DNA of 64,000 bases from Verrucomicrobiota bacterium (GTDB lineage Bacteria > Verrucomicrobiota > Verrucomicrobiia > JABWAM01), in contig JAHFSY010000010.1 of NCBI GenBank assembly GCA_023269615.1, forward strand, positions 35,360 through 99,359, given 5' to 3'. Made by a program: the position numbers and the translations under genes. Below are positions 28,271 through 37,293 of the stretch, in pieces; position 1 is the first letter of the stretch; each line of letters starts with the position of its first letter. The notes under the pieces are model-generated. The model saw only the letters and a list, made by a program, of their open reading frames with translations, was not told where the DNA came from and did no database searches.

Positions 28271-29584
28271 CTATCTTGTGGACAGTCTTATTGAAATCGA
28301 CTTGATTATTTTATAGGCGAGCAAGTCACATGACTCCGTCATGCAATAAAACAAAATGAAATAAAAGCTTCCGTATAATGGCAATAATAAATACGCGGAA
28401 AACAACGCAATCACAAGCCTGTTGCGTGTTGGATCCATCATCTTCTGGTGAAACTTGCAAACCGCAACGCCCAGCAATACGCCCAATCCGAGCACACCCA
28501 TGATGCCGAAATGTGCATAAGAACTTTCATATCCCGATCTTGTTATGGAGTCCTTGTAGGGATATATCTCCAGGATGCCGTCTTCAAGATCCATGAACGG
28601 CAGGGTTGGATCCAGGCGCAAAGGGTACGGCACAAGTTTTATCCAAAAGCTTAAATTAGACAGGCCAAAATCATGCGAAATTCCACCCTGGCTGTCCGCA
28701 TACGTCAAAATGCCGGCGAATCCGGCGAAACCTTCCACCGCCGTGGCATAAAACCAATCCACCGCATTATCAGTATCTGTATATTTTTGATAGGCATATG
28801 GGATATCGGAAAATCCAATTTCCTCCTGAACAACAGAAAATTGCCGATACGTTCCGAACACAATGGCGATGAATATGAAAACCACAAGACACCCCATGAT
28901 CATTTTCCTGGAAACCTCGCGACGGCAATAATTTATCAGAAGCAACAGTTGGAAGAGGAAAAACAATGTCCAACCGCGACCGTTGAACAACTGAAACAGG
29001 ATGATTGACCCAAAAAGCAATATATCAAGCAGGTTGCCTTTTTGCCTCCTTGATATCTTGTCCAGCAATTGAAGCCGTCCAACGTGGGTCAGAACCAGAA
29101 ACATGGTGGCTCCGCGCCCAAAATATTGGCCTGGATTCCTTACCAGCATGTCAATTCCTCCCAGGTAGTTTAATGCCACTGCGCCAAAAGAGAGCGACCA
29201 CACGCTTAACAATATGCCGTTTAAATTTGGAACGAGCTGGCGATCATCCCGCGCCGGAGCATGTTGATTCAAGGGTGCTTTGCGTCGGGAGAGAACCAGG
29301 TAGGTCACGACAAAACATAATACGCTCAGTCCGATGTAGCGATTGGCCAGACACGCTCCATGCAGGCTTATCGACTTGCCCAAATGCCTTATGACTCCAG
29401 TTCCCGCCGCAGAGAACTTGGAGAGCATCCACCATGCCTGACCATGCACCAAGGCCAGGGTCGCAAGCACCAACGCCATGGCATAGATGTTACGCCCGTG
29501 AGGTCGGGCGAGTTCACGGAAACCCACCCAGACCAGTAATAACACCTGAAAGTAGAACCACAGCCAATCTATCAACAAATCCAT
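28271..29584 (-). CDS. Wzy-like integral membrane protein
   Basis: Membrane protein of 437 residues with about ten to twelve hydrophobic helices and a periplasmic-type loop around PYAYQKYTDTDNAVDWFYAT. Topology and its place next to Wzx suggest an oligosaccharide polymerase, but no diagnostic motif is visible. It is followed by the flippase after 18 bp and preceded by the C-methyltransferase-like gene after 34 bp. If both it and the gene at 21.3-22.6 kb are polymerases, the locus may build two polymers or use one protein in another role. Confidence 0.6.
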   Translation of the reverse strand: MDLLIDWLWFYFQVLLLVWVGFRELARPHGRNIYAMALVLATLALVHGQAWWMLSKFSAAGTGVIRHLGKSISLHGACLANRYIGLSVLCFVVTYLVLSRRKAPLNQHAPARDDRQLVPNLNGILLSVWSLSFGAVALNYLGGIDMLVRNPGQYFGRGATMFLVLTHVGRLQLLDKISRRQKGNLLDILLFGSIILFQLFNGRGWTLFFLFQLLLLINYCRREVSRKMIMGCLVVFIFIAIVFGTYRQFSVVQEEIGFSDIPYAYQKYTDTDNAVDWFYATAVEGFAGFAGILTYADSQGGISHDFGLSNLSFWIKLVPYPLRLDPTLPFMDLEDGILEIYPYKDSITRSGYESSYAHFGIMGVLGLGVLLGVAVCKFHQKMMDPTRNRLVIALFSAYLLLPLYGSFYFILFYCMTESCDLLAYKIIKSISIRLSTR

Positions 29585-29618
29585 GAAACCTTGCTATGGA
29601 GCAACAGCATTTCAACAG

Positions 29619-30908
29619 TCAGGCAGCACTCTCGGTCATGGCTCCATTTTTATACCGCACGACACGGACATCCGGCAGCGGAAAAACCATTCCAACGCCC
29701 TTTTGCAGCAACTCCTTTTCACGATCGAGAAATTCCTCTGCAAAATGCCATGGCAGGACCAGGTAGTAGTCTGGGTTCATGGCGCGCGATTCCTTCTCGC
29801 TGATGATCGGGATGTCTGTGCCCAGCGTCCTCGCCCCGTATTTATCGGGATTCCGTTCACTTGCAAAGTCGATGATCCGATTGTCAATCCCGCACCATTG
29901 CAGAATGGTGTTGCCCTTGGTGGATGCACCATAGATGTGAATTCGTTTACCATCCTTCTTGAGCGCTTTCAGAAGGTTCAGCAAGGTCTCGCCATGCACG
30001 TTGATGCGGTCTTGAAAATGCTTGTATGGCTTGTCCGAGTCCAGCTCCATGTCAAACTCCTCCTGTCGCAAGCGTTTGATCTCCTTGCTCCATTCCTCGT
30101 TTTTGAACTTAAAATTGTCGGCATGTGTTGCGTAGCATCGCAGGCTTCCGCCATTGATTGAGTTCAAGTTAGCCTTGACCACTTTCATGCCCGCGCGCGC
30201 CAGGATATTTTCCACCACGGCCAGGCTGTAGTATTCCAAGTGTTCATGGCAAATGGTGTCGTAGGAATTCATTTGCAACATGCTCGGCATGTAGGACATC
30301 TCAAAAATCCACAACCCTTCGTTGGACAGAATGCTTTTGACGTTCTTGGAAAATCCCACGGGATCCTCGAGGTCATAGAACATGGCGATGGATGTCACGA
30401 TGTCGCACTTGGCACCATCCAGCTTTTTCGTCAGCTCCGAGGATGGAAAGATGTCCTGGATCACCGTGATGTCTCCCTTCACTTCCTGGGCCACATCCGA
30501 GGGATCCACTCCAAACTTCTGGTAGCTGGAAGGATAATTTTTCAGGAGCGTTCCATCGTTGCAACCGATGTCAAGCACCACGGCTGATTTTGAATCTGTC
30601 ATTTCGCACGCCGTGCTGACGATGCCTTTGAGGTGTTCCCTCATGGTGTTGTTCGTTCCCGAGCGATACCAGTAGGCGGAATAGAGCACCTCGGGTGGCA
30701 CCGATTGTTCCATCTGGAGGAGGCCACAGGCATGTTCATCGCGCATGGGGTCGCAACGCACGAGGCTGCACTTGATCTTGCGCAAAGGAGGGGTTTCCTT
30801 TCCGGGTTTGAAGAATGATCCCTGGAGATGCTGTTCTCCGAGACTGATGACGGGTGTGAGCGCCGACGAGCCGCAGACGCGACATGTTTTTCTGAAGACT
30901 AGATGCAT
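29619..30908 (-). CDS. Sugar C-methyltransferase-like protein (zinc-binding N-domain, class I MT, C-terminal domain)
   Basis: Protein of 429 residues with the three-part layout of NDP-sugar C-methyltransferases. An N-terminal zinc-binding domain has cysteines in CRVCGSS and a later RCDPMRDEHACGLLQ. The SAM domain carries VVLDIGCNDGTLLKNY. The C-terminal domain contains HIYGASTKGNTILQW and PDYYLVLPWHFAEEF. In known members the C-domain helps bind the sugar nucleotide, which undergoes C-3 or C-5 methylation. It starts at ATG 30908 as the first gene of a leftward run. A branched-chain sugar in the polymer is a fair inference. Confidence 0.87.
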   Translation of the reverse strand: MHLVFRKTCRVCGSSALTPVISLGEQHLQGSFFKPGKETPPLRKIKCSLVRCDPMRDEHACGLLQMEQSVPPEVLYSAYWYRSGTNNTMREHLKGIVSTACEMTDSKSAVVLDIGCNDGTLLKNYPSSYQKFGVDPSDVAQEVKGDITVIQDIFPSSELTKKLDGAKCDIVTSIAMFYDLEDPVGFSKNVKSILSNEGLWIFEMSYMPSMLQMNSYDTICHEHLEYYSLAVVENILARAGMKVVKANLNSINGGSLRCYATHADNFKFKNEEWSKEIKRLRQEEFDMELDSDKPYKHFQDRINVHGETLLNLLKALKKDGKRIHIYGASTKGNTILQWCGIDNRIIDFASERNPDKYGARTLGTDIPIISEKESRAMNPDYYLVLPWHFAEEFLDREKELLQKGVGMVFPLPDVRVVRYKNGAMTESAA

Positions 30909-31211
30909 GTTGAGCTCCTCATTTTGATCATTTTAGAATTATCACAATCCTCCCCCAGAAAACAGGGGAATTCGCCACAGATGCACCGGATGAAACTCTC
31001 CCCAGCAGCTTCCGTCCTCCGTCCCCTGCCCTTCCAACCTCTTACGACTTCGGCTACGGCCGGCATAGCCTTCAGCTTTCAGCATTCAGCCATCCGCCTT
31101 CTGGCTCCTGAATTCTGAATTCTCGCTTCCAACACCCGCCTCTGTCATCCGTCCTGATGAGGATTTCTGGCCTCAGAAAAGTTTTAGACTCAACCTCATC
31201 AACCTGCTACG
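30909..31211. other. Intergenic region between divergent genes, no gene seen
   Basis: About 300 bp between the leftward C-methyltransferase and the rightward sulfotransferase. It should carry the promoters for both, but no convincing -35/-10 pair stands out. It contains low-complexity repeat-like text (TTCAGCTTTCAGCATTCAGC; CTGAATTCTGAATTCTC) and the short inverted motif around GGCTACGGCCGGCATAGCC near 31052-31070. Similar CTGGATTCTGACTCCTGACT-type text occurs near 52.3 kb. Confidence 0.5.
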
Positions 31212-32129
31212 ATGGGGCATCGGCAAATGAATTTTAATTTTCATGACTTCAAAAACGCTTTCGTGGACTCATACCGTCGCTGGCGCTATGGCCGCTGGCG
31301 CTATGATGCCCGCCTCGCCCCAGTGAGGATGGCGATCCGCCGCTGGCGACAATACCGGGGCCCAATTCGTCGCTGGTGTGATGCCCGCCTGCGAAGGCAG
31401 GTGTTCGAAAGCACCGGCATGATTCCGTTCGACCAATCCAGAGAGGAGGATGTCTTCATCATCGGATTTCAAAAATCGGGGCATACCTGGTTCCAGAGCA
31501 TCGTTGCAGGACTGATCTATGATCTCGATGTTCATCACGCGCATGACGAGTTGATTCAGGAACTTGTTCCAGACCCTCGAAAAACATTTTACCGGCGATT
31601 TCAGACTCCCATGTTCTTCAAGGAACACACTCTGCCCATTCCGCGCATCCGTCGCGTGGTTTATCTTTTGAGAGATGGTCGTGACGCCATGGTTTCCCTT
31701 TATCACTATCTGAGGGCATCGGGACGGACAGATGTTACTTTTTTGAATTTGCTGCAAAATGAAGTCACTCCGAAATGGCACGAGCATGTCGAAGCATGGC
31801 TGGATAATCCGTACAAGGCGGATATCCTGCAGATCAAATACGAAGATATGAAATTGAATCCGTTGAAGGAATTACGCCGTCTTTGCACGTTTGTGGGAAT
31901 TGAGCGGGATGATGATGCAATTAATCGGGTGATCGCGATGACAACTTTTGAAAAGATGCGGGAACGGGAAGGCCGTTTTGGTTGGGCTACTTTTCCAAAA
32001 CACACCCTTCCAAAGGGATTTATTCGACGCGGCGTGGCGGGCAGCCACAAGGATGAGATGCCGCCGGAGGTCCTGGAAGCGTTCATGGCAGAAGCGGGAA
32101 GCACGATGAAGAAGTGTGGGTATGTTTGA
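31212..32129 (+). CDS. PAPS-dependent sulfotransferase
   Basis: Protein of 305 residues transferring sulfate from PAPS to a hydroxyl or amino group. The 5'-phosphosulfate loop is IIGFQKSGHTWFQSI at about 83-97. FFKEHTLP (K137, H139) matches the catalytic KTH-type segment. The 3'-phosphate motif is YLLRDGRDAMVSLYHY at 151-166, and the C-terminal RRGVAGSHKDEM matches the RxGxxGxWK motif. The first 60 residues are unusual, very rich in Arg, Trp and Tyr with RRW/GRW units. ATG 31227 is an alternative start. It stands alone on the plus strand and may sulfate the polysaccharide, but PAPS-synthesis genes are not in the window. Confidence 0.88.
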   Translation: MGHRQMNFNFHDFKNAFVDSYRRWRYGRWRYDARLAPVRMAIRRWRQYRGPIRRWCDARLRRQVFESTGMIPFDQSREEDVFIIGFQKSGHTWFQSIVAGLIYDLDVHHAHDELIQELVPDPRKTFYRRFQTPMFFKEHTLPIPRIRRVVYLLRDGRDAMVSLYHYLRASGRTDVTFLNLLQNEVTPKWHEHVEAWLDNPYKADILQIKYEDMKLNPLKELRRLCTFVGIERDDDAINRVIAMTTFEKMREREGRFGWATFPKHTLPKGFIRRGVAGSHKDEMPPEVLEAFMAEAGSTMKKCGYV

Positions 32130-32167
32130 GGAAAAGGATGAGGGACCCCCTGTCGTCCGTTCGTCAT

Positions 32168-32581
32168 TTATTTCTCAAGCATGGTCAGAAACTCGATGGG
32201 ATCGAAAACCTTGATGGCTGCGTGTCGAAAATCCCTGGAATCTCGCGTAATGATGCACTCCGCCCCCGCCAGCCGACCTGCCTGTTCCAAGACTGCGTCT
32301 TCAAAATCGGCAATTTTGCTTTGGAGAGCCTCTTCGATCACAGCGCGATTCACGGGCGCAATCTCGAAGAGCTCAAGCAAGCGATGGATTGCATCGCGCG
32401 CAGCAGTTTTGGGGAGGGATTGAGCCAGGAGATAATCCACGGTGGTGAGCGTTGTGGCGCAGAGAAATCCGTCAATCACAGATTGCTCAACCAATCCAAA
32501 AATTCCCGCCGCCGCCTGCACGAACGGCTTTCGATTGAGGAGAACATCCAGGACCACATTGGTGTCGAGGATGACCCTCAA
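32168..32581 (-). CDS. PIN-domain protein (VapC-type toxin)
   Basis: Small protein of 137 residues with the PIN layout of a Mg-dependent RNase. The first acidic residue is in VILDTNVVLDVLL near 3-15, a central acidic run DFEDAVLE follows, and the late CIITRDSRDFRH segment supplies the third acidic cluster. The start is TTG at 32581, overlapping the stop of the antitoxin gene as TTGA, with AGAG about 6 nt upstream. It is the second gene of a two-gene toxin-antitoxin operon within the polysaccharide locus. The sulfotransferase gene ends 38 bp away on the opposite strand. Confidence 0.85.
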   Translation of the reverse strand: MRVILDTNVVLDVLLNRKPFVQAAAGIFGLVEQSVIDGFLCATTLTTVDYLLAQSLPKTAARDAIHRLLELFEIAPVNRAVIEEALQSKIADFEDAVLEQAGRLAGAECIITRDSRDFRHAAIKVFDPIEFLTMLEK

Positions 32582-32820
32582 AGGTATCTCTTTCGAAGGT
32601 GTTTCTTGTAGTCCGCCTCAGAAACCCGTCTGCCCTGCAGGGTTCCGACGAGTGAAGCTGTGATGGGAGGAAGCTCCTTGTTGGCAGGTCGCTTTTCCAT
32701 GCGGAGGAGGCCAATGAAGTCCCCTACCATCCGGGATACCGACTTGCCTCGACGCAGTGCCTCCGACTTTGCTTTCCGGACCAGCGCTTCATCCATTCGC
32801 AAGGTGAGCTTCGTATGCAT
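32578..32820 (-). CDS. Ribbon-helix-helix antitoxin (DUF6364-like)
   Basis: Protein of 80 residues beginning MHTKLTLRMDEALVRKAKSE, the beta-strand and first helix of a ribbon-helix-helix DNA-binding fold, followed by RRGKSVSRMVGDFIGLL. This is the pattern of DUF6364-type antitoxins paired with PIN toxins. The C-terminal 35 residues probably bind and neutralise the PIN protein. It precedes and overlaps the toxin gene, so it is likely autoregulated. A short direct gap of 59 bp separates it from the upstream epimerase stop. Confidence 0.82.
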   Translation of the reverse strand: MHTKLTLRMDEALVRKAKSEALRRGKSVSRMVGDFIGLLRMEKRPANKELPPITASLVGTLQGRRVSEADYKKHLRKRYL

Positions 32821-32879
32821 GACGTACAGACTATTCTATGATGTACGTCTTGTCAACCCATCTCCGATGTCTCCATGGC

Positions 32880-33893
32880 TCATAGCATTTCATCCAAGCC
32901 CTGCTCCAACGTGTGAGTCGGTTGATAAGCCAAAAGGCGTTGAGCCTTGCTGATGTCCGCCAGGGAATGACGGATGTCACCGGAGCGTGGAGGGAGGTGA
33001 AGGGGGGAGGACGGATGAAGGATGAAGGATGAGGGATGAAGGGCTGAAAGCTTGTCGCGCAGGCACACAAACAGCTGATTGAGAGTCGTGCTTTGGTTCA
33101 GCGCCACGTTGAACACCTGGCTGATGGCTTCTTTCTGATCACAGATCGCTGCAAGGATATTGGCCTGCACCGCGTTGGCCACGTAACAGAAGTCACGACT
33201 GGTTGTTCCATCCCCGTAGATCGTCACCGTCTCGCCTGCCTTCAGGGCGGCAATCCAACGCGGAATCACGGCGGCATAGGCGCCGTTGGGATCCTGGCGT
33301 GGGCCGAAGACGTTGAAATAGCGGAGGCCGATTGTCTCGATGCCATACGCTGAGGCGAAGACGGCGGCGTAGAGTTCATTGGCCCGCTTGCTGACGGCGT
33401 AGGGCGAAAGAGGGATGCCGATCCGGTTCTCCGTCGCAGGAATTTCCGTGCAATCGCCATAAACCGAACTGCTCGAGGCGTAGATGAATCTTTTCACTTT
33501 GCCGTCGCGCGCGGCCACGAGCATGTTCAGGAAACCTGTGACATTGCTTTCGTTCGTTTCCATGGGGTCCTCAATGGAGCGCGTGACCGATCCCAGGGCA
33601 GCCTGGTGGAGGACGAAGTCCACCCCCCTGCAGGAGGCCAGGCAGACATCCAGCTGGCGGATATCGCCTTCAATGAGTCGAAAGCGTTTCCATTGGGCTG
33701 AGCCGACTTGGTGCGAGACATGATCGAGATTTTCCAAAGTGCCCGTGGAAAAATTGTCGAGCCCGACCACGGCCTGGTCGAGTTCGAGCAGAGTTTGAAC
33801 CAGGTGGGAGCCGATGAAGCCCGCAGCGCCGGTGACAAGCCATCGGCGCGGGGTGGTTTTCAACTGGTTTTGCGCTTGATCGTAAACAGTCAT
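32880..33893 (-). CDS. wbpP: WbpP/TviC-like UDP-N-acetylglucosamine(uronate) C4-epimerase
   Basis: Short-chain dehydrogenase of 337 residues. The motifs are [17 protein letters not shown] for NAD, a catalytic Ser region [22 protein letters not shown] (YxxxK), and [20 protein letters not shown], diagnostic of the WbpP/TviC group that epimerises UDP-GlcNAc or UDP-GlcNAcA at C4. The C-terminal segment [13 protein letters not shown] is normal. Just before it lies an extra stretch reading [17 protein letters not shown], encoded by a GGATGAAGGATGAGG repeat at about 33013-33043. ATG 33893 is preferred over 33920 because MTVYDQ precedes a normal N-terminus. Confidence 0.85.
   Translation of the reverse strand: MTVYDQAQNQLKTTPRRWLVTGAAGFIGSHLVQTLLELDQAVVGLDNFSTGTLENLDHVSHQVGSAQWKRFRLIEGDIRQLDVCLASCRGVDFVLHQAALGSVTRSIEDPMETNESNVTGFLNMLVAARDGKVKRFIYASSSSVYGDCTEIPATENRIGIPLSPYAVSKRANELYAAVFASAYGIETIGLRYFNVFGPRQDPNGAYAAVIPRWIAALKAGETVTIYGDGTTSRDFCYVANAVQANILAAICDQKEAISQVFNVALNQSTTLNQLFVCLRDKLSALHPSSFILHPSSPLHLPPRSGDIRHSLADISKAQRLLAYQPTHTLEQGLDEML
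33013..33043. repeat. GGATGAA-type short tandem repeat inside the epimerase gene
   Basis: Consecutive GGATGAA and GGATGAG/GGGATGAA units, about 31 bp, in frame with the epimerase on the minus strand and coding for an [15 protein letters not shown] insertion. The same motif forms the end of the flippase gene at 16617-16639. Confidence 0.75.
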
Positions 33894-33923
33894 TTTTACT
33901 CCAATTACCGCCAGGCACATCCC

Positions 33924-34979
33924 CTACTTCAACAGCCCGGCGAAAAGATCGTCATAAATCGCATTCATGTCGTAAGCGGGGTGCCAGTTGGGATAGTCCC
34001 TTTGAAAAAGACGGGTGTCGCTGATCCACCAAATGTGGTCACCGCGACGGTTCCCGTCCACATAGGCCTGGATCATCTTTTTTCCAACTCTCTCCTCGCA
34101 CGCCCGGATCGCCTCCAGCACCGAGCAATTGGCATGGATGTGTCCACCCATGTTGTACACCGCTCCAGCGCGCGGGGACTGGAACACCTCATGAAAAGCA
34201 CGCGCCAGGTCCGCGGCATGAATCATGTCGCGGACCTGTTTCCCCTTGTACCCGTAAACTTTGTACTCGGTTCCCGTGAATGCACAACGCATCAGGTAGC
34301 TCAGAAATCCATGCTGCTCGGCCCCGGCATGGTTTCGCCCCGTGATGCAACCGGCGCGGAAGCATGCTGTGTTCATGCCAAAGTATCGTCCATATTCCTG
34401 CACGACGAGATCGGCGGCGAGTTTGCTGGCTCCAAACAACGAGTGCAGCGCCTGGTCGACCGACATGCTTTCATCAATGCCATTTTGGGCATATGGGTGT
34501 CCTGCATCCAGCGTCCAGCGCGTCTCCCGCTCGATCAAAGGGAGATGATTCGGCTGATCCCCATAGACCTTGTTTGTTGACATGAAAATGAAGGAGGCTT
34601 TCGGCGAGTGGCGGCGGGTCATTTCGAGCATGTTGATCGTGCCCAGCGCGTTCACTTCAAAATCCGTGAACGGCTCCTGTGCCGCCCAATCATGGGAAGG
34701 TTGCGCGGCCGCGTGGATCACACATTCGATCCCGCTGTTGAATTCGCGAAACACATTTTCAAGTTCAACACGATTCCGAATATCGGTTTCGAAATGAACG
34801 AAATTCGGAAACCGGGATTTGAGCAGGCTGACCATGCTCCTCGTTGATGCGCCTTCACCAAAGAAGTGGCGGCGCATGTCATTGTCGATCCCCACCACGG
34901 TCTTTCCGAGGCCTGAAAAAAATGAAACACTTTCACTTCCAACCAGGCCCGATGATCCCGTGATGATGATCACACCCAT
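33924..34979 (-). CDS. NAD-dependent nucleotide-sugar epimerase (CDP-paratose 2-epimerase-like)
   Basis: Extended short-chain dehydrogenase of 351 residues starting with the Rossmann motif ITGSSGLVGSESVSFF. VIHAAAQPSHDWAAQEP is characteristic of the tyvelose epimerase group, and TACFRAGCITGRNHAGAEQH and GHIWWISD-type C-terminal residues support it. The usual YxxxK tyrosine position reads F in HSLFGASKLAADL, so the proton donor differs from classical epimerases; I recall this phenylalanine in other members of the subgroup. It follows the kinase gene by 148 bp and precedes the WbpP-like gene by 30 bp. The substrate is uncertain. Confidence 0.78.
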   Translation of the reverse strand: MGVIIITGSSGLVGSESVSFFSGLGKTVVGIDNDMRRHFFGEGASTRSMVSLLKSRFPNFVHFETDIRNRVELENVFREFNSGIECVIHAAAQPSHDWAAQEPFTDFEVNALGTINMLEMTRRHSPKASFIFMSTNKVYGDQPNHLPLIERETRWTLDAGHPYAQNGIDESMSVDQALHSLFGASKLAADLVVQEYGRYFGMNTACFRAGCITGRNHAGAEQHGFLSYLMRCAFTGTEYKVYGYKGKQVRDMIHAADLARAFHEVFQSPRAGAVYNMGGHIHANCSVLEAIRACEERVGKKMIQAYVDGNRRGDHIWWISDTRLFQRDYPNWHPAYDMNAIYDDLFAGLLK

Positions 34980-35127
34980 TCAGGAGCCGGGGCAGAGGTT
35001 GTCATCCTTGGGCCGAAGCAGGCTACCGCCACTCGGCAATGCCCCTGTACACCCCGTTGCCGCTCCTTCATGTTCCTGATTTTCCGCATACATTCAGTTC
35101 CCGTTCACTCCGCGACTGCACATGCAC

Positions 35128-37278
35128 TTACTTCTTTTGCCCGTAGTACGCATCATATCCGTGGTAGGAGTAATGATACTTGTTGTGGCGGCTGGAGAGA
35201 TCCACATTGTTGATGATGAATCCGAACACCTTCGCCTTGACCTGGTGGAGGCGTGAAAACGCATCGGCCACGACTTTTTTCCGGACGGTGTCAAAGCGAA
35301 CGACCCAGATCACGCCGTCGGCGAGGGCACAGAGGGAAAGGGCATCGCTGACAGCGCCGATGGGAGGGGTATCAATCACCACGCGGTCGAATTGCGGCCT
35401 CACATTGGTGATGAATTCCCGGACTGCTGGAAGCGAGACCAGCGCGTGCGCATTGACTGGCGACCGCGCGCTTGCGACAACGCTGAGGTTCGGCTGGCTG
35501 GTAGCCTGGATGATCCCATCGGCGTTCCCATCCACCAGGCGTTCCAACCCCCCGACTGCGGGAAGCCCCAAAAGTTTTCCAAGGTTGGGCCGGCGCAGAT
35601 CAGCCTCGATGAGGAGCGTCCGTAAATTTTTCTCGGCAAAGTTGGCCGCAAGATTCAGCGCGCAGGTTGTCTTGCCTTCCGAGGGGGTGGCGCTCGTCAC
35701 GATAAAACAGGTGGCATTGACGCTTTCCGGCTGGAGGCTCAACACGGCCAACGCGGTACGGAAGGCCTCCGACGTGGCCGCGTCGCCGTTGTTGGCGATG
35801 GCCGACTGCTTGTGGAACAGAGACCGGGAGCGGTGAGGGATGTACCCCAGGAATGGCATCTGAAAATCACGGGTGAGGTCATCCGGATCGCGGACGGTTT
35901 CCGTGAGCGACTCCAGCAGGACGCAGAGGGCGCATCCGATCATGACGCTGAGGGCAAAAACGATGAGCACATTGAGCAGGCGTCGCGGGCGATAGATTTT
36001 GAAGGGCTCGACCGCGCGGTCCACGATGGTGACGTTGGTGGTATCGAGCTGCTTGGAGACGCCGGTTTGCCTTGTGCGGGTGAGGACGGTCTCATACATC
36101 TGCCGGTCGGCCTCGTACTGGCGTTTGAGGGCTTCGTATCCGATCTGGCGTTCGTTCAGGCTCGTGACAACCTGTTCCTGTTCCTTGAGAGCCTGGTCCA
36201 TGTTTTTCTCGCGGCTGACAGCGAGCTGGTAATCGGTTTCGATGACCGACTGGAGAGTTTCGACCTGCAATTTGAGATTACGCTCCACGACATCCACCTC
36301 GGAACGGGCCGCGATGAGCGCGGGATGCTTGTCGAGATAGCGCTCCTTGAGTTTGGAGACCTCGGCCAGTTTCTCCGACCTTTTCTTCTTGAATTCCTGG
36401 ACGACGGGATCCTGGAGGACAAAGGCGAGAGTGGTCGGATCGCCGCCCTTTTCCTTCATGAGTTTCAACTGGTTGTAGCTATTTTCGGCGGTAATGCGCT
36501 GATTTTTCGCCAGGGTGACCTGCTCATTGAGCTGCTTGAGTTTTTCGACGACGATGTTTTGCTTGTCATCGAGTGAGACCGTGCCGTTTTTCTCGCGGTA
36601 GGCCTGGAGGGCGGCTTCGGATTTCGCCAGTTTGGCTTGAAGTTCGGTGCTTTGATTTTGGAGCCAGTCCGAGGCGCCGGTCGTGGCGTCGAGGCGCTGC
36701 TCGAGGGTGTAGGCCATGTAGGCCTCGGCGTGGGCGTTGGCAATCTGGGCGACCAATTTTCGGTCCTTGAGCGTGCAGGCAATATTCACCAGCAGCGTGA
36801 GGGGCACGGGGGTGATCGTCACTTTCTTGTAATAGAGGGTCACCATGTCCACGCGCTGGGGCTCGGCGTTCTTGCTTTGGTCCGTGGGCGAAATCCGTTC
36901 CATTACACCTTGAAAAAATGACTTGGGTTCATCGGCGCCGGTGAATTCCGGAATTTTTTCGAGCTCAAGATATTTGATGACGCGTTCCGCAATGCTGTGG
37001 CTGGAGAGGATCTTGTGCTGGGTCTTTAGAAATTCGTTTGCCTGGGACTGCATCTCCATGACCGGCTTCACTTCCACCACATTCGGCGCCTCCTTGTTGA
37101 TCTGGATGGTGGCCGTGGCCTGGAAGATGTTGGGAAGCTTGAAATTGTACACGGCGGTCAGGGAGACGGAGACGACCACGATCGAGATCAACCACCAGCG
37201 ACGCGCCGAAATGATGCGAAGATAATCCTTTAAGTTGATCTCAACCGGGCTGTGGGCGGTCTGTTGCGGATTATCCAT
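35128..37278 (-). CDS. Polysaccharide co-polymerase/tyrosine autokinase (Wzc-like BY-kinase)
   Basis: Inner-membrane protein of 716 residues controlling chain length and export. The N-terminal Wzz domain begins INLKDYLRIISARRWWLISI with a first membrane helix. A long periplasmic coiled coil (about 150-430) and the GNVR-type segment before the second helix follow. The cytoplasmic kinase has Walker A SATPSEGKTTCALNL, Walker A' LLIEADLRRPNLGKLL and Walker B RVVIDTPPIGAVSDAL. The tail KYHYSYHGYDAYYGQKK is a tyrosine cluster for autophosphorylation. The gene starts 15 bp after the Wza-like gene, and both act in the same export complex. Confidence 0.93.
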   Translation of the reverse strand: MDNPQQTAHSPVEINLKDYLRIISARRWWLISIVVVSVSLTAVYNFKLPNIFQATATIQINKEAPNVVEVKPVMEMQSQANEFLKTQHKILSSHSIAERVIKYLELEKIPEFTGADEPKSFFQGVMERISPTDQSKNAEPQRVDMVTLYYKKVTITPVPLTLLVNIACTLKDRKLVAQIANAHAEAYMAYTLEQRLDATTGASDWLQNQSTELQAKLAKSEAALQAYREKNGTVSLDDKQNIVVEKLKQLNEQVTLAKNQRITAENSYNQLKLMKEKGGDPTTLAFVLQDPVVQEFKKKRSEKLAEVSKLKERYLDKHPALIAARSEVDVVERNLKLQVETLQSVIETDYQLAVSREKNMDQALKEQEQVVTSLNERQIGYEALKRQYEADRQMYETVLTRTRQTGVSKQLDTTNVTIVDRAVEPFKIYRPRRLLNVLIVFALSVMIGCALCVLLESLTETVRDPDDLTRDFQMPFLGYIPHRSRSLFHKQSAIANNGDAATSEAFRTALAVLSLQPESVNATCFIVTSATPSEGKTTCALNLAANFAEKNLRTLLIEADLRRPNLGKLLGLPAVGGLERLVDGNADGIIQATSQPNLSVVASARSPVNAHALVSLPAVREFITNVRPQFDRVVIDTPPIGAVSDALSLCALADGVIWVVRFDTVRKKVVADAFSRLHQVKAKVFGFIINNVDLSSRHNKYHYSYHGYDAYYGQKK

Positions 37279-37293
37279 GTGCTTGGATACGAC

